Shown piece by piece: positions 1 through 14,300 of a stretch of DNA of 64,000 nucleotides. The first letter of the stretch is position 1; each line of letters begins with the position of its first letter. The stretch spans positions 66,365,730 through 66,429,729 of the forward strand of contig NW_023604295.1 in NCBI RefSeq assembly GCF_014898055.3, written 5' to 3'. Under the pieces are notes generated by a model, which did not search any database, was not told the DNA's origin, and worked only from the letters and a program-made list of their open reading frames with translations. The position numbers were made by a program, and so were the translations under genes. The DNA comes from Talpa occidentalis (taxonomy: Eukaryota; Chordata; Mammalia; Eulipotyphla; Talpidae).

Positions 1-630
1 AACTTTTTTCTCACAGAACTGGGCTGTGGATTTTTGATGCCCAAGAATCGTATCCTCTTTCTTCCTATCTCCCCTCAAATATGTGTTTCTTTGCACATTT
101 GCATTGACAACATCATGAATAATTGTTTGTACCAAGGTTGTACACCACATTCATTCCTTACCATTAAGAATGCACTAAGATTTTTGAACACATTCAGTCA
201 TTAAATTAAGATTTTTAGTGATGAACAAAACTTGCTCATAGAACCTAACAATTGCCCTGAGCAATTTTAAAATAATGAAAATATTTTAAGGATGAAAAAA
301 ATATGATCCTAGTTAGTAAGGACATTTGTAAAACTTTAGATATAAACTTCTGGAGTTTTATATACTATTAAAATGCCAAAATTTTTTCAAGATTATTTCA
401 AAATTCTGATTCACTTTAGAATGACTAACTGATTTAGAATGACTTGATTATTTAGAATGACTAAGAGTTAAACTAATATTCTGATCTTGTATATTAAATT
501 CTACAAATGTACAGACAGTACCAAAATAATTTTTAAAACTGAATGTCACAACTTCTTACTGAAGTGGAATCTTTTTGATTATATAGTAACACACAAATAT
601 ATTTTGTGGTAATTTTATAGTTGCATTTTA

Positions 631-900
631 GGGAACCCCCCCCCCGTGACACAAGTGTTAAAGTCTGCTATCAAGCTATCCCCAGCCACTGTTGCATGAA
701 TTTGATCCCCCACCAGGAGCTAATCCACATGGCGCAACAGACCTCTCCTGTCTTGCCCACTGCTCCCCTCAGCAGTATATTTCTGTGGCTCTGCCTTTTC
801 TGCTCCTCCCTCTGTCTCTGGTGAATCCTCTCGCCCCCTGCAATTCTGGCCTACATCCCAGTTCTTGTATGCATAAATAAAATAAATCTTTAAAAAAAAA
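631..900 (+). mobile_element. tRNA-derived SINE, copy 1
   Basis: Head is degraded by a run of ten C at 636-645 and a damaged B box. The body (CAACAGACCTCTCCTG and CTCTGTCTCTGGTGAATCC motifs), AATAAA-rich tail, TCTTT and A-run match the other ten copies. Flanked by a 16-bp TSD with one mismatch (615-630 and 901-916, TTATAGTTG[C/T]ATTTTA). Confidence 0.93.
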
Positions 901-1704
901 TTATAGTTGTATTTTATGAAAACACCAAGTTATAAAAAGTATCAGATAATCATTTCAAGGTGAACAGTAGTGATTAATGGCTACAGAATTTCAGACCTCT
1001 ATAAAAATAGATGTTTGCTTGTAAAACCTCCAGTTATAAGGTGACTTTATAGCCAATTGCAAATAGCTATGAAACTATTACCAAAAAAGCAAACTGATCC
1101 TTGATTACATCTTGCTTTTACTAAAGAATAGTGACACTTCTTTTATTGTTCCCACCATCACTCTAAATTTTCCCAAATTTCTTGTCCACTACTTATAATC
1201 CTTTTTTTCATCATTATTTGTTATGATTAAAAGGCTAACTTTGCTCTAGGCTACAGATAGCAGCAGGGTCCTTTATTCTGTTTATAGATTATATTGAAAT
1301 GGCACAAATACAAGAAAATGATAGAAGAAACACGTTATTTCTTCTCATGTTGTAATTCTCTGTAATTCTCTGCACTCAGGTCAACCATAATATGGAATCA
1401 AAAAACAAACACACATTTTCTTACAGGAGTCCACCAAAGCTCAACGATTCATTTATACTGTGTATATCAAGGTATGCCATTGAGAAGAAATTTAGAGAAG
1501 TCAAAGTTTTATTGATGTACTTAAGTATTTCCACAAATCTTTTATTTACTCTGGTTACATATTCTTAGTTTAAGAGCGTCTATGGACTTCCTAGTCATAT
1601 TTATTCCTACCTAGACATAATTAAAATATTTTTCAATAGATCTAGTTAAATTTGTATCTCACAGACTGAAAATTATAAAACCTCTTTTAAGTATATATGT
1701 GAAG

Positions 1705-1980
1705 GGCCTCCCCTGGTGGCACAGGCGGCTGAGCACAGGGCTGTGAAGCTGTCCACAGGCTCTGTACCACTGGTTCGATCCCCGGCCGCCGGTGAGGGTC
1801 CCACATGGCACAATAGACCTCTGCTGTCGCACCCACTTGTCCCCTCAGCAGTGTGTTTCATCAGTCTGCCTGTCCTGTTCCCTGCTCTGTCTCTGGTGAA
1901 TCCTCTCACCCTTCCATGCATCTGGCCTGTACCCCGGTTCTTGTATAAATAAATAAATAAATAAAATCTTTTAAAAAAAT
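1705..1980 (+). mobile_element. tRNA-derived SINE, copy 2
   Basis: Nearly full head (GGCCTCCCCTGGTGGCACAGGC) with an intact B box GGTTCGATCCC, then the shared body and an (AAAT)n tail with TCTTTT. The left TSD (1689-1704) recurs twice on the right (1981-1995 and 1999-2014), all based on AAG[T/A]ATATATGTGAA. Confidence 0.95.
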
Positions 1981-3749
1981 AAGAATATATGTGAAAAAAA
2001 GAATATATGTGAAGTCATCTAAAATCTATTAATTCTTTGCATAAACATTGCTGTAGACTCTGGAAAATCTTATACTCACTTTGTGCATAGAAATATAAAC
2101 TTAAGATCACTTATCAAATGGCCAGTTAAAATCATTAAGCAAAAATTAAAGAGAAAAATTTTGTAGTGCTAGGCATTTTTGTGAATAACCTCTTTTGTCA
2201 CATGGTATCACAATGGCTAATTTATATGCTATATGAGAAGATTTCTGAACAAAGTGGTATACTCCCAACTCATTTTTCCTTGTGACCTTTTCCTCCTGGA
2301 CAATAACTTCGGGTTGACTTCTCTATAGGTCTTAATTATAGAAGAAACTCTAAGTAGGTGTTCTTATCTCAATCTTTGCCAATAACAGGGTGCATTTCTT
2401 GGAATCAAAATGCATAATCTCACAGGTATCTGTGCTTTTTATGACTTGAATGGTTAAAAAATAACAGAAACACAGACCAAAATTCTACTTGAAACAGACA
2501 TTTCAGTAAATGTAAACTTAAGCTGTTTTTAAAAGGTTAAAGTTTTCTTTTGCATTTTATTCAGAGAAATTAAGTCTTTCTGATACCAACACTACTTTGG
2601 AGAAAATGGCTTCCAAAATATCACTAGTGAACAAAATTCTTGTAAGAAAATCATCCTTTCACATAACTGAGGGGGAATGTTCTGTTGTCAGTGAAGTTTT
2701 GCTGCACTTAACAACCACAGCTTGAATAACAGTCCCTAGAATAGCAGGTCTCTTTATTTCTGTGCTTTGTTAACCAAGATTATGAATCATTTAGACAAGT
2801 GAAATGTGTTTCTCAAAATATAAAAGCTACCAAAAGTTGAACATTAGTGATGATGTAAACAGTGTCCTTTCCAACACATTTTTTGGTCTTTTGAAGTCTT
2901 TTAGAAATAACAGAACAACTTCTTTATTTCCAATTTGGAAATATTTTTTGACAGATTAAAAGGTGAAAATTGCAAATATATTATTGAGTTGTGATATATG
3001 CTTACTAAGGCAAATAGGTGCTCAAAAGTTAGCATTGTACATTTTGCCTTCACACCATAAACTCACGCTGTCTTGGCATATTTTTTATCACATCATATCA
3101 TAAAATCTTGATTATTAATGTATAAGTACTAAACCAAAGCTATATGACAACTTTTGTCACAGAGTTTGATGACTGTCAACAGGGAATAGAATAAACAGAT
3201 TGTCCCCAAAAACATCTCTAATATAATGTTTCTTTTACAAATAAAGCTATTCCTGGATATAAGGATTCAATATTTTAGCATAGATCATTATAAACATATA
3301 GTAAAGAAATGAAATTTTTTAAAAGCATAAAATTTATTTAAAAATATAATCTAGGCACTTTTATGTCACAAAACATATTTTTATTTCAAAAGAAGGCCCT
3401 TGCAAAATAACTACATTGGTTTATTTTCTTAAAAATTAAAATAAAGAGATGACTTTCATTTCATTTTATTCTGGAGAACAATATGTCTAGTCTTTTTTAT
3501 ATATCAGGACTGATGTCTGCAGACACACACACATATAAAAACACTCTTCAAAGTATAATCTGTGTTTTTATAAATGTCCACAAAGGATTAAATAATGTGC
3601 TACATGCTTATCAGTTTAATCAGAACTCTAACCCTGTTCCTTCAACCTGAGAAGCATTATACCAATGGAAAGTATCTAATAGAAAACTTTTAACTTATTA
3701 CTGGAAAAGAAGGTAGAATTAGAAAAATTTCATCTTGGGTTTTATTTGT

Positions 3750-4031
3750 TTTTTTTGTTTTTTTTTTTTTAAAGATTTATTTATTTATTTATTTATAGAA
3801 GCATTGGGTACAGTCAGAAGTGTGGGAGGGTGAGAGAATTCACCAGAGCCAGAGCGGGGAGCAGAACAGGCAGAAGGACCAAAGTACACTGCTGAAAGGA
3901 ACAGCAGTCGGCAGGAGAGGTCTGCGAGCCATGTGGGATCCTCGCAGGTGGCCGGGGATCGAACTGGCGCTGCAGAGGCTGCAGGAAGCTTCGCAGCCCA
4001 GCGCTCAACCACTGCACCACCAGGGGAGGCC
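3750..4031 (-). mobile_element. tRNA-derived SINE, copy 3
   Basis: Antisense copy: T-run, AAAGATTTATT tail, body, then B box (reads AGTTCGATCCC on minus) and head ending GGAGGCC. TSD of 16 bp with one mismatch, CTTGG[G/A]TTTTATTTGT, at 3734-3749 and 4032-4047. Confidence 0.95.
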
Positions 4032-7000
4032 CTTGGATTTTATTTGTAAAGGAGACAACACCTACTTAACTTTCCATCTTGTGATGGTTCTTTCTGCTAT
4101 TCAGTCACATGTGCTTCCATTATACTCACAAATACAAATGTGTGCGTGCATGTACTCATATACAATTTATAGATGTTAGATATATGCTTATTAAAATAGA
4201 TATTTCTGAATATACAGTTCTTTCAAAAGTGCTTTATAATTACATATATAGTTAGTTATGCATTCATTCGAAATATTTTTAAAGTTTCCTAGAAATATAC
4301 AGTGAAAAAAAATCTGAGTTATAATCATCCCCACCACATGAAATTAGGAAAGTCATTTAACTTCCTCCCTTTGTTTTTTTATTAACTCATTATTATGATT
4401 ATTTACCTTTTTTTTTTTTTTTTAATCTTCCCTACATCCAAGGGGCTCCGTTTTGGGATGCTAACTGCACATTTCTCTGAAGATCCATTTCATGCTTTTT
4501 GTAACTTACATATCTATATTGAAGTATTTTTTTCTAATGAAAGTATACAGTTGTGGTCCTCTGTCCCATTTAAATTGTCTTCAGTGGCAGAGTGCACCAC
4601 TGACAATAACACTGGTTTCCAAAATCTAGTGTGCAACTACTCCTCAAGTGTGCGCTCTTTGCTAAGTAAAAAATACAAAGGTTTTTTCAGATTCATTTTA
4701 ATGGTTTAAGCAGTTAAATTTAGGGTTCTAAAATTTTAATTACTGGGTTAAGGTAGTGAATCTTCTACAAACCTGGACAAACACAGATTATGCACTGTTT
4801 CCAAAGGATTACATCTGGGAAAGGAAGTATAAAGAGATGTTACTAATTTTAATTTTTCCTTCTCTAATTCTATGTAGATTTTTAAAAGACATTCAAACAT
4901 TTGGGAAGATTTTGGAGCACTCTTAAAAGCAAATGTAAGAATAAAAATTCCTTATTTAATGACAAATATTTAAGGAAAGCAGTTGTACCTCAAAATATAG
5001 AGAAACCATCATTGTAAGGACAGATTAACTTGTTCAGTTAGATGACTGCAAATCTTTCTTTAAAAATAAGGACTATCAAAACATTATAATTTCAGATCTG
5101 AAATGTCAAAAACAGTATAAAAAGTCTGAGTTTATCTTTTCTGAGTTATGTAATGTAAATGAGTATTAGCTTATCTATGAGAAAGCAGATAGCTAAAATA
5201 AACCAAGAGAAAAATACTGTTTCCCTTTTTCACCTCTTTAAAGACATTTTCAATACTTTGCAATAGTTAACTTCAATCAACTTGAAGGTGGTTACATACC
5301 TAATTTAATTTCTAATTCTAGTTTCTGTGATGATGCCAGTTTTGCATAGTCTCATTCTGTTAAAATGTTCCATAAATAGCTTTGGTATTTGAAAGGAAAA
5401 AAAGTACAATTTGGACTTCACTCTGTGTACCTTCTTTGAATATTACATATTACCAGGAGTTCACTTGGGGAGAATTAACTGTTTATTTTTCATCACTGAT
5501 TTGTAATTCAGAAACACAGAATGTTGTACTACCTAGATTGCAAAAGGTATAAATTCATCCATAAAATTTTACCCACAGTGTGATGACAATAGCTCTGTTT
5601 TGTAAGGGGACAATACTGTTGGCACCACACATGCTGACACAGAGACACACAGGCACATATGCACACACAATAGTGTTCTGCTTGCCCAGAGGATTATTAA
5701 GATAAGCCACATGGAAGCCATTGCAAATCAGCTTCCCAGCCTAACTTCTCCTCAGTGTGAAGACTGCTATTATATGCAATAAAAAAATTCCTAAAACCTA
5801 TAGATTTTATTAATTGCTAAATTGGGTTTGAAAATCAGGGAAAAAATTGTTACCTACCAACAAGTTGTTCTGTTCCCTGTAGTAACCTTAACGTGGTTAC
5901 AGGATGTCTAAATTTCATATTGATTGGAAATCAATCAGCTTTATCACTGGCAAAATTAAAATTTGATTCTTATATTTTTATCAAGGGAATTGGGGAGTGG
6001 AAATGAGGAGTTACTCTTTACTCTTTACTGTTGAGTTTATTCATCTATCTTTCTTAAGAATTATTTGGAAGATAATAAATTAACCTCTCCTTAGTGAACA
6101 ATTAGAAAATTCAAGATGAAAATATGTTTATGTTAAGCATATTTTATCAGCAATGAAATTAAACCAGGTTTCTGTTTTTGTTTCAGTCCTTCTTGAGAAC
6201 CTGTTGTGAAATAAGTTAAGATTTTAAATTTGTCCATTTTAAAACAAGAAGCAATTCAAGTTTACTTATAGTAAAGTTAAAGTTTACTTTTTTCTGATTT
6301 GAGAAAGTTACACAAACCCAGATATTAATTTAAAAAAAATAAATTGTAGGGAAAGCAAGGGGGTAAAAAGTTTGTTGCTAATCCTTTACTTTTTGCTCAT
6401 GGAAAATGTTCCAACAGCCTGAGTGGTTGAATAATTAATTGGAAACATGAAAGATAACACATTAGAAAACTTTTCTTTTTTGCATATTGCAGTGAAGAAA
6501 GCAAGATCCTAAAAGCAGCTTTCTGATTTGAAAGCCTGATGTCATCAATATGCTATTTTTGTTCTTTGCCAGGTTAACAGAATTTATTGCAGCAATTAAT
6601 GCAAAACATATGTGCTGAAATACCCACATGAAAAATATAATTGCCCCCAATTTAATTTGCTACCTTTCAAAACCCTATTTTAGCTACCTTCTCTCAATGG
6701 CTCCACTGAAATACAGTACAAGTGTTTTTGTGAAAAAGAAGATAAATTTTATAACTTTTCTCATCTTAAGTAATTAAGAAATTATCTTTTAAATGCGGAA
6801 AATTTTCCACAAGGACCAGTCTTTTTTAGACCATTTTCTGTTTTTCCCTACTACTGACCTCTATGACAATTCCAGTAGTTAATGCACACTTCATTTTTAT
6901 GATATGAAACACTACATTATCATTTTCAGATTATATTGAAATTGCCTCACAATTTCTCTGAATGGAATTATTGCCCAAACTTTCTTTCCAGGACATGGAA

Positions 7001-8220
7001 AGGAATGTTTGAGTGTCAGAAAAGAAATAGAGGTAAGAAAGTGTGAGGAAAAGCTTTTCTCCTATTCCTCTGTCCATATCAAATTTTCTTCAAATTATTT
7101 TCTTAATGGGTCCCCCAAAGATGCAAATAATCATAACCAAAAAAGTGCAAACATTTCAGTTTCAAAGTACTCTTTGAAAAACTTTTTTTAAAGTACTTTG
7201 AAGTAAAATTTATCACTTCAAATACTCTAAGTTACTTTCTCCCTGGCTCCCCCCAAATTATTCTTACGCAGTCAAAATACACTTTTTCCTGAACAGAAGA
7301 TTGCCTCTTTAATTCACAAGCATCTGTGTACCAGAAAAGCAACAAGAACAAAAGAAGTTAAAATTAAAGACAGAGACCTGGATCAGTCACTACTTTGTTA
7401 AAATTACTTTTCTCAGTTTCCTTGTTTGTAACAATATCATCCTATCTATTTTAGGACTACTTTAATGATAAATGAAGTCCAGTGAGTGAGTGATAATGTT
7501 GTTAGAAATATTCCCAACCAGCAGGACTATGTGCAATTAGCTCAAAGGTGGACATGGCTCAGGCTACACTTATTTCGGAAACCCTGCATTTAAAGTTCTA
7601 GCTTTTATAAAGGAGACACTGAAGTTAGGACACAACCACAGAAACTTATGCATCTACCATAAACTAACCTATGTCGGTAACACCGCTGCAAGAAACACCT
7701 CTCACCCTTTTCACATTTACTCCCAAAATCAGAAGAAGGAAAAACCCTGATTTAATAAAAATGCTGCCAATCTCACATGGAACTGTAGGAGACAACAATG
7801 TTCAATCGTGCACAGGGAAGACGGTTATGGAACATTCCCCTTAGCTTTCAAAAGAGGTTCAACAGGAGACGTTTAACAGGTAGTATTAATAGGTGACTTT
7901 TTTAAAAATGAAAGCACACACTCACACAAGATTTAGTTTTACTGTAGTGATCAAAGGACTGTGGAAGGGGACACAATTGAAAGATCAAGCAACAGCAAAG
8001 AGGTCGAATCAAACAGTAGCCCCAAGGCAACTGGACTTCTGAGTTCTCCAGCTTTTCCCAACCCAGCTGGCCAAGTACCCAACGCTGGAGTTTTGCGAAC
8101 CCTGCAGAACTCAATCCCCTTTTCCATCAGTCAGCTGACTAGCCGGTGAACACGGGTGGAAAGGAACCCCGCCACCGCCTGACACCACGCTGAAAAGGCT
8201 GGCTGATGGCGATAAGAAAA

Positions 8221-8700
8221 GTGGGGCGCAAGGTCCATCTCGGGTCAAAATCTGCTGCCAAAGTCCGGACGCGCCTGGCCGGCCGCGCCGCACGCGCGCT
8301 CAGGCGGGACCTCCCCCCAGATTTGCAGAGTCCAGGTGGCGGGCGGGCGGGACGCGCGACTACCGGCGCCAGCAGCGCGGCGGCAGCAGGCAGAGGGCGC
8401 ACGTTTGCCTCTCCCCGCCCGCGTCTCCTCCCAACGCCGCTTTCCGCGGAACTTGGCTCCGCGGCGATCCGCTCGCTCCAGCCTCCGCCCAGGCTGAGCG
8501 CCCGGCACCGGCCGCCAGGTCGAAGCCGCAGCAAGCAGCCCGCGCTGGGAGTGTGCCCACCGCCCACCCCGTCCCCACCCGGGTGGCCAGGGCCAGCTCG
8601 CCGCGCTTGGGCAGCCAATTTTGGCCGCTACCCTGAACCCATCGCCCCCACCCCGGAGCCCTGGGACTGGGGCGCGCGCACCCAGAGTTGGGTTTTTCTT
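8221..8700. promoter_or_regulatory. CpG island inside EPHA3 intron 1
   Basis: About 480 bp of very GC-rich DNA with roughly 56 CpG dinucleotides by my hand count, in an otherwise AT-rich, CpG-poor window. It is the only strong CpG island here. It has GC-box-like GGGCGG runs (8341-8350) but no protein I recognise. Open frames on both strands are explained by low stop-codon frequency in GC-rich DNA. It lies about 6.7 kb downstream of EPHA3 exon 1. Candidate alternative or antisense promoter, or an intronic regulatory island. Confidence 0.85.
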
Positions 8701-11121
8701 TGTTTTTATCCGATGCGGAGTGAAAAGTACTGAACTGTTGAGAGATCCTATTTTCCCTCTGCCCCACTGAGTCTGGTGCGGGTGGCGGAGAATAGTTTGC
8801 GGTTAAGACGCCCTAGTGGTGGGTGTGGTGGCAGCGAGGAGCGCCTGCTCATTACTCCTGCCACATTACCATCCCTACCCCTGAAGTCCTGCTTCTTGGT
8901 AAAATGTCTCCTGGCATGCCCTGCAAATGTAATCAATATTGCGTCTTTCAAATGTGGGAGGTGTGACTGGTAAAGAGGCGCGCACATCCCCTCCTGCAGA
9001 CACCCCAGTCCGACGCTGAGATTCCCAACAGTTTGTACAGTGCTGCCACTTGTTTTTCCCCCCGCCTTCCCCGCCTATTATTCTGACTTCACCATGTTGG
9101 TTTAGATTATGTGGATTTTCACCCTTTGCTTTGACTGGAACAGCAGGACATGGTTTAGAGAATGAAGGGAGGAGGGGGTTCCACACTCAGGGCTCCCAGT
9201 TTAATAATATCACTTCTAGTTGAAGGCTTTATTAGCTGAACTGGTTTTGATTCCATCCACCCTCCACATGCATTCCCCCAAGCATCTAGGAGGGTGGGGG
9301 AGTGTTGGGGGTGGGGTGGCATGTGTTACACTCTTAAAAAACTTCCCTTGATAAAATATTTTCTTCTGGGGAAAAATCAAAAGTGTGTAAATTTGAGAAA
9401 CAGTTGCCCCCCTCACCCCAGTTTCAAATGTGCAGGACTTTAATAAAAAATTGATTAGCCAGATGTTTTAAGTGATTTTTTAAGCCAAAGATTTATATGT
9501 GAATATTAATTTTAGAATCTTTGCACTTCTCTACCACTCCATCTTTCTAATCAACTTTAAATTTCACTTGTAAAGACCTTTTTTTTTTTCCTTTGTTATC
9601 AGCCACCCTTTTTTTAATTTCAAAGCTCATAGGAGCAAACTAAAACTTGCTGACTTGGCTTTTCCAGGGAAAATCTTTCTGCCAGATTTCAAGAACTACC
9701 TGATTATAGGCAGCTGGTAATAGACCCAAAAAGTGAAATTAAGGGGTGCACAAGTACCCGCACTCTAAATCCCATGAGTGTCTTCCTAGATCAATTTGTG
9801 GTTTGGAATTCTTTACAGTTTGTAAATGTCACAACATTACCTTTATTTCTAAAGTTGTTATAGAAGAATTAAGGTTTTCAATTTTTGGAGAATTATATTT
9901 CTAACCCTGGTTTTCAGTACACCTGGATGAAGAATATCATGAACATTTCACACCACCAGTCAACCCTTTATTTGAAAAATCTGTGGAAAGCTACTTGCAC
10001 ACTTGGTAAAAGTCCTGCTTTGACCCTCCTGGGTGATAAAATCCAGATCTCTGAAAACAGAACCAAAATGGGAACACCTGCATCTGTTTTTCTCAATCTT
10101 TTATCAGACAGGAATTAAAAGAATAAGTTTTATCAAATGTTTTAAAAGAAAAATGTGTATATTAAAAATAAACAAAATCAAAGAACTTGAGAGAAATGAT
10201 TTGTAAAACTTAGTGTTCTTCCAAAAAATACATATTTCCCCTTATATTCAGTGTTTATGCCAAACAAAATCATTGGAAAATGACTAAAATCAAAGGTAAC
10301 CCACATCACAGATTTTTTAGTAAGTAAATGTCTGTAAGAACTTATCGAGTTTTGATGATTTGTGGAAAGTTTTATTAATATTTTCTTGAAGATTTTATGA
10401 CTTGGAAAATGTAACTCTCAAGAACAGTTCTTGCTGTTTCCATTTGCATTGAAGTTAGTAAATCAAATATACTGTGGAAATATGTTTTGCCTTTAAAAAT
10501 CCTTTGCATATGTAACTGATTATTTGATATTTAAAAATTGCATATATTTTATTTCAGAAAAATTCCAAGTTTCCAAAATCGATTTTATCATTCAGGGATA
10601 TTTATAAAGTAAGTACTGTGAGAAACTACTAAAAGTGAGGGAGTCCTAAAGAACACACCAAAATTTGAATATTAAAATGTAGATAACATATAAACAAGAT
10701 AAACAATCTTACTAAATCCATTCTTCAACTTTCTTAAGAGTCAAGGTCAAACTACTAACTTGTTTACACAAGCAAACCATAATAATATTCAAGCAATAAA
10801 AAACTTCACATGAAATTTTCTAAACTCACTACACAATTTAAAAAAATTCCTTTAAGTCCTGATTGTGTATAACATTTTGCTAAAATTTTTATATTAGTTT
10901 TAAGTGGTTTTCATTATAACTCCAAGTTTCTAGTATTTCATGGAAAAGATAACTTTATATATAACACAACCAGGATCTTACACGTGGCAGTGGTGTTTTA
11001 TTATATGTAGTTTCCCATTTATAGTTCCAGTTGCTTTTGAGTTATATATATATCCAATAGACTTTGTCTTAAAATAGAGCAAAAAATGAATCAACTATGG
11101 AACCAATATTTAAAAAGTATA

Positions 11122-11321
11122 TCTAGAAAACTTAAATAAGGGACCAGGAAAATGAATATAAGAAAGTGAAAATCAAAATCAACAAAAAACTATGAACCAG
11201 AGACACTTTTTGGGGGGTGGGGGGCGGGAGGGGAAGGATTGGGGTCAGAATGGGGCGTTTGCAATTGTATGGGGGAATATAAAAATAAAATTTAATATTT
11301 AAAAAAAAAAAAATAAATAAA
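11122..11321 (+). mobile_element. L1 LINE, short 3'-UTR-only insertion
   Basis: About 200 bp almost identical to the 3' UTR of the L1 at 56943-57550: it starts at TCTAGAAAACTTAAATAAGG just after the ORF2 stop region, and contains the G-rich tract (11212-11255) and the AATAAAATTTA tail. The 11-bp repeat TAAAAAGTATA flanks it (11111-11121 and 11322-11332). Severely 5'-truncated. Confidence 0.92.
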
Positions 11322-14300
11322 TAAAAAGTATAAATTGAAAATGTTGATGGTTAAGTAAGGCTGGTTGTGTTTATAAATCTATTATTATTGCCAGAATATT
11401 TGCTATTCAAAATAGTTTTTAGTTGTTCATATATGATAGGGACTAGAATAGTGTGATGCATGAGACATAAAAGTGAGGACAATGGGGGTCTCAAAGAGGA
11501 CATTTTCTCAACTTTAATTATAAGTATCAATATTAGTCTTTAGGAAGATAGAGATTCAGAATGAATGAATTCCATGACAGATTTTGAGAGGTTACAAAAA
11601 GTTTCTTTCCGGCACAATCAAAATATTATCCTAGCAATTCAGGTTGTCAGTAAAAGCTTAAACAAATTTGCTGATAATCCTGTTAATGACCCAGGTCAAG
11701 TGTTAACTGTTGTGGGTTATAAAATAGTGAAATTAAGGTTTCTCCTACCTCCAGGCAAATAACACAGTTATAACTGAGGTAGAGGGGGTGTAGGGGCAAG
11801 CTATTAGGAGAGCTATTAAATTACAAAAATGTATAATGCATTCAATTATTTAGTCTACCATGATGAAATGCTATTAGAAGCCAATGTTAAAAAAAAAAAA
11901 AAACTATAAAAAGGATAGTTTAGATCTATTAATGTTTAAATCTCAATGTATTTTTATTTGAGGGTAAGAGTTTATATATGAAAAGTGATGCAATTAATAG
12001 CAGTATTAAAAATGGAACAATCCATTATTAAAATACTTATTGTCTCCAACATTCACCTATTATTCAATGGATGTACAGTATTCATCTGCAAGTTTTCCTT
12101 TTAAGCTTTAAAAAACCACATAGTCTCCTCTAGTACTTTGGAGATTTATGTTTAGTGAAACACATTTCAAACAAATGGTGTCCCACCCACTCCAATAAAA
12201 GTCTTACAAAACAAGTAGTATATAAATATGTAGATTTAACTCTGCTCACTTTTACTTTGGAAATGCTAATTTCTAAAGCAAAGAACTCAATGGGTAAATG
12301 TTCATCTATTTATGAATATGCTTTAGGTAGATAAAATGATTTAGTGTATTAAGTACTGATGAATAAGCAGTATATTCTGCCTCAGATTGCTTCAAAAGTA
12401 GAAAAGTGTTTAAAGAGGGTATTTTATCGAATGTTAAAAGATATTGAACAAATAAAAGTTTATATCAAGTTTATATCAGCACTTTATATCAAGTTTTTAA
12501 CTTCTTTCCACAGTTATTTCCAGTTTCCATGATCATCAACCATCTGGGATGGAAACAGGGAATAAATGTCTGAGCTTCCCTAATAATACACAGTGTAGCC
12601 ATCCTATTTTATCATGCATGCAAAGTAGTTGATTTCTCACTGGAGGTATTTCTTGAAGTGTCATATAAACAGATAGCTGATAATATATTAATAAAGTCCA
12701 TTCAGCTTTATAAAGTTCCTGTTAAAGTATATAGGCCAATTCTTCATTTAAGTAATCACTGAAATTATAAATAATCTATCACCATTGAGAGGCCAGTGAA
12801 AGAAAGTATCGCTTGGAATCATTTTCTTGAAAGAACATTACAAAGTTATTTGTAACTGGATTCATAAAAGGAAAGTTAAGATTAAACTTTTCCTAAGTTT
12901 TTGTTCTCTTTTATTGACCCATAGTATTTCAATATTGATATTTCATTATCAAATCTCAAATTATAAAACACATGCGGGCAAGTTTCCTAGCGATTAACTC
13001 AATGGCTTGGTTTGGTTCTCTTTTAGTTCCATTGCCCCTAACTTCATAATAGATTACAGAATAAATTCTAGAAAAATTTGCCAGTAAATTTCTAAGGTAT
13101 GAAAATGTACTTTTGATCATAGTATTATAAATGCAAGCTAGTATTCATATTAGTTTTCAAAATTTATGTGAGAAAGCTATGTTTATCAGTTTAATTTTAC
13201 TATTTTCCCTTCTATAACATATATGAATTTTCAGAAGCATTGCTTTCTATTCAAATGACATTGTTAGAAGAATTCCATGGAAATCTCAGCATATACTTGG
13301 ATGTTCACTTTTTATGCTACACAACTCAACTACTAAAATCCAAACTACCATATCAGTATTTAAAATCCATATTACTATAATTAAATCAGTTATTTGAAAA
13401 TTTGTTTCAAACCTTCCCTTCATAATCTCAGAAGGGGAAGGAGTCACTACCCATAGGGCAAGATCTAGAAAGAATAATCCCATGAACAATAAGCTTCTAT
13501 CAAGCAAATTAAATGTAAATTGTTAGATTTCTAAGTATATTTGCACTTCCACATACATATTGCCAATTTGTACCTGTGTATGTATATACACTAAATACCC
13601 AAACATATACTAGTTGTGACTTAAAAGCAATTTCATTTGATTGCTTATTATATTAAATTGACAATTACAAATTTTATGTAGGTGTGAATGTGCTTAAATG
13701 ATCTTTTTTGATTTTTCAATTTACTGAAGTTATGTTTTCTATACACAAAAAAATCGACTTTCATTTATATGCCTGTACATTATTAATTCAATAAAACTCA
13801 TTATCTAAGTAGTTCACAAATATTCCCCCCAGAAAAATGCAACTTATCATAGCAATGTGGGGATAATATTACTCTTTTTCTAGTATTGTCAATATTGTCA
13901 ATGTCTTCAATGAAACAAACATTAAAAAACACTAATTTTAACTTATTGATATGTTATTCATAGCAATGATTGTTTTTGCTTTTCACTCATGAAGAATGAT
14001 TGACCACTAATTTCAAATAAACATTTCAATTTGATCTGTAAAAACAATATGTCACCTGCAGGTAAGATGATCTTCTCGATCTTTTTATTTTACAATTTTT
14101 AATTTCTCAATTAAAAGAAAACAGAATTTAATGAAAATCAGCTAAATTGATAGAGGCAGTCACTAAGGAAAGAATGAAATTAAACTGCTCTATTAGCAGT
14201 GAAAGTAGGTCACCAAATATGAGACAGCTTTTATATTTAATTACAAAGTTTCTAAATATTTTGGGTTTTTGCTTGTTTTTGAAATACTATATTTTAAATA

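Noticed and set aside
3820..4179. 119-codon plus-strand frame
   Set aside because: It reads across the antisense SINE copy 3 and its flank; the other SINE copies give similar frames.
4395..4709. 104-codon frame beginning with a Phe-rich run
   Set aside because: The Phe run is a T-tract. There is no recognisable protein, and it lies in EPHA3 intron 1 on the opposite strand without splice signals.
8139..8767. Long open frames on both strands across the CpG island
   Set aside because: All are Arg/Ala/Pro/Gly-rich, overlap one another on both strands and match no protein I know; GC-rich DNA simply lacks stop codons.
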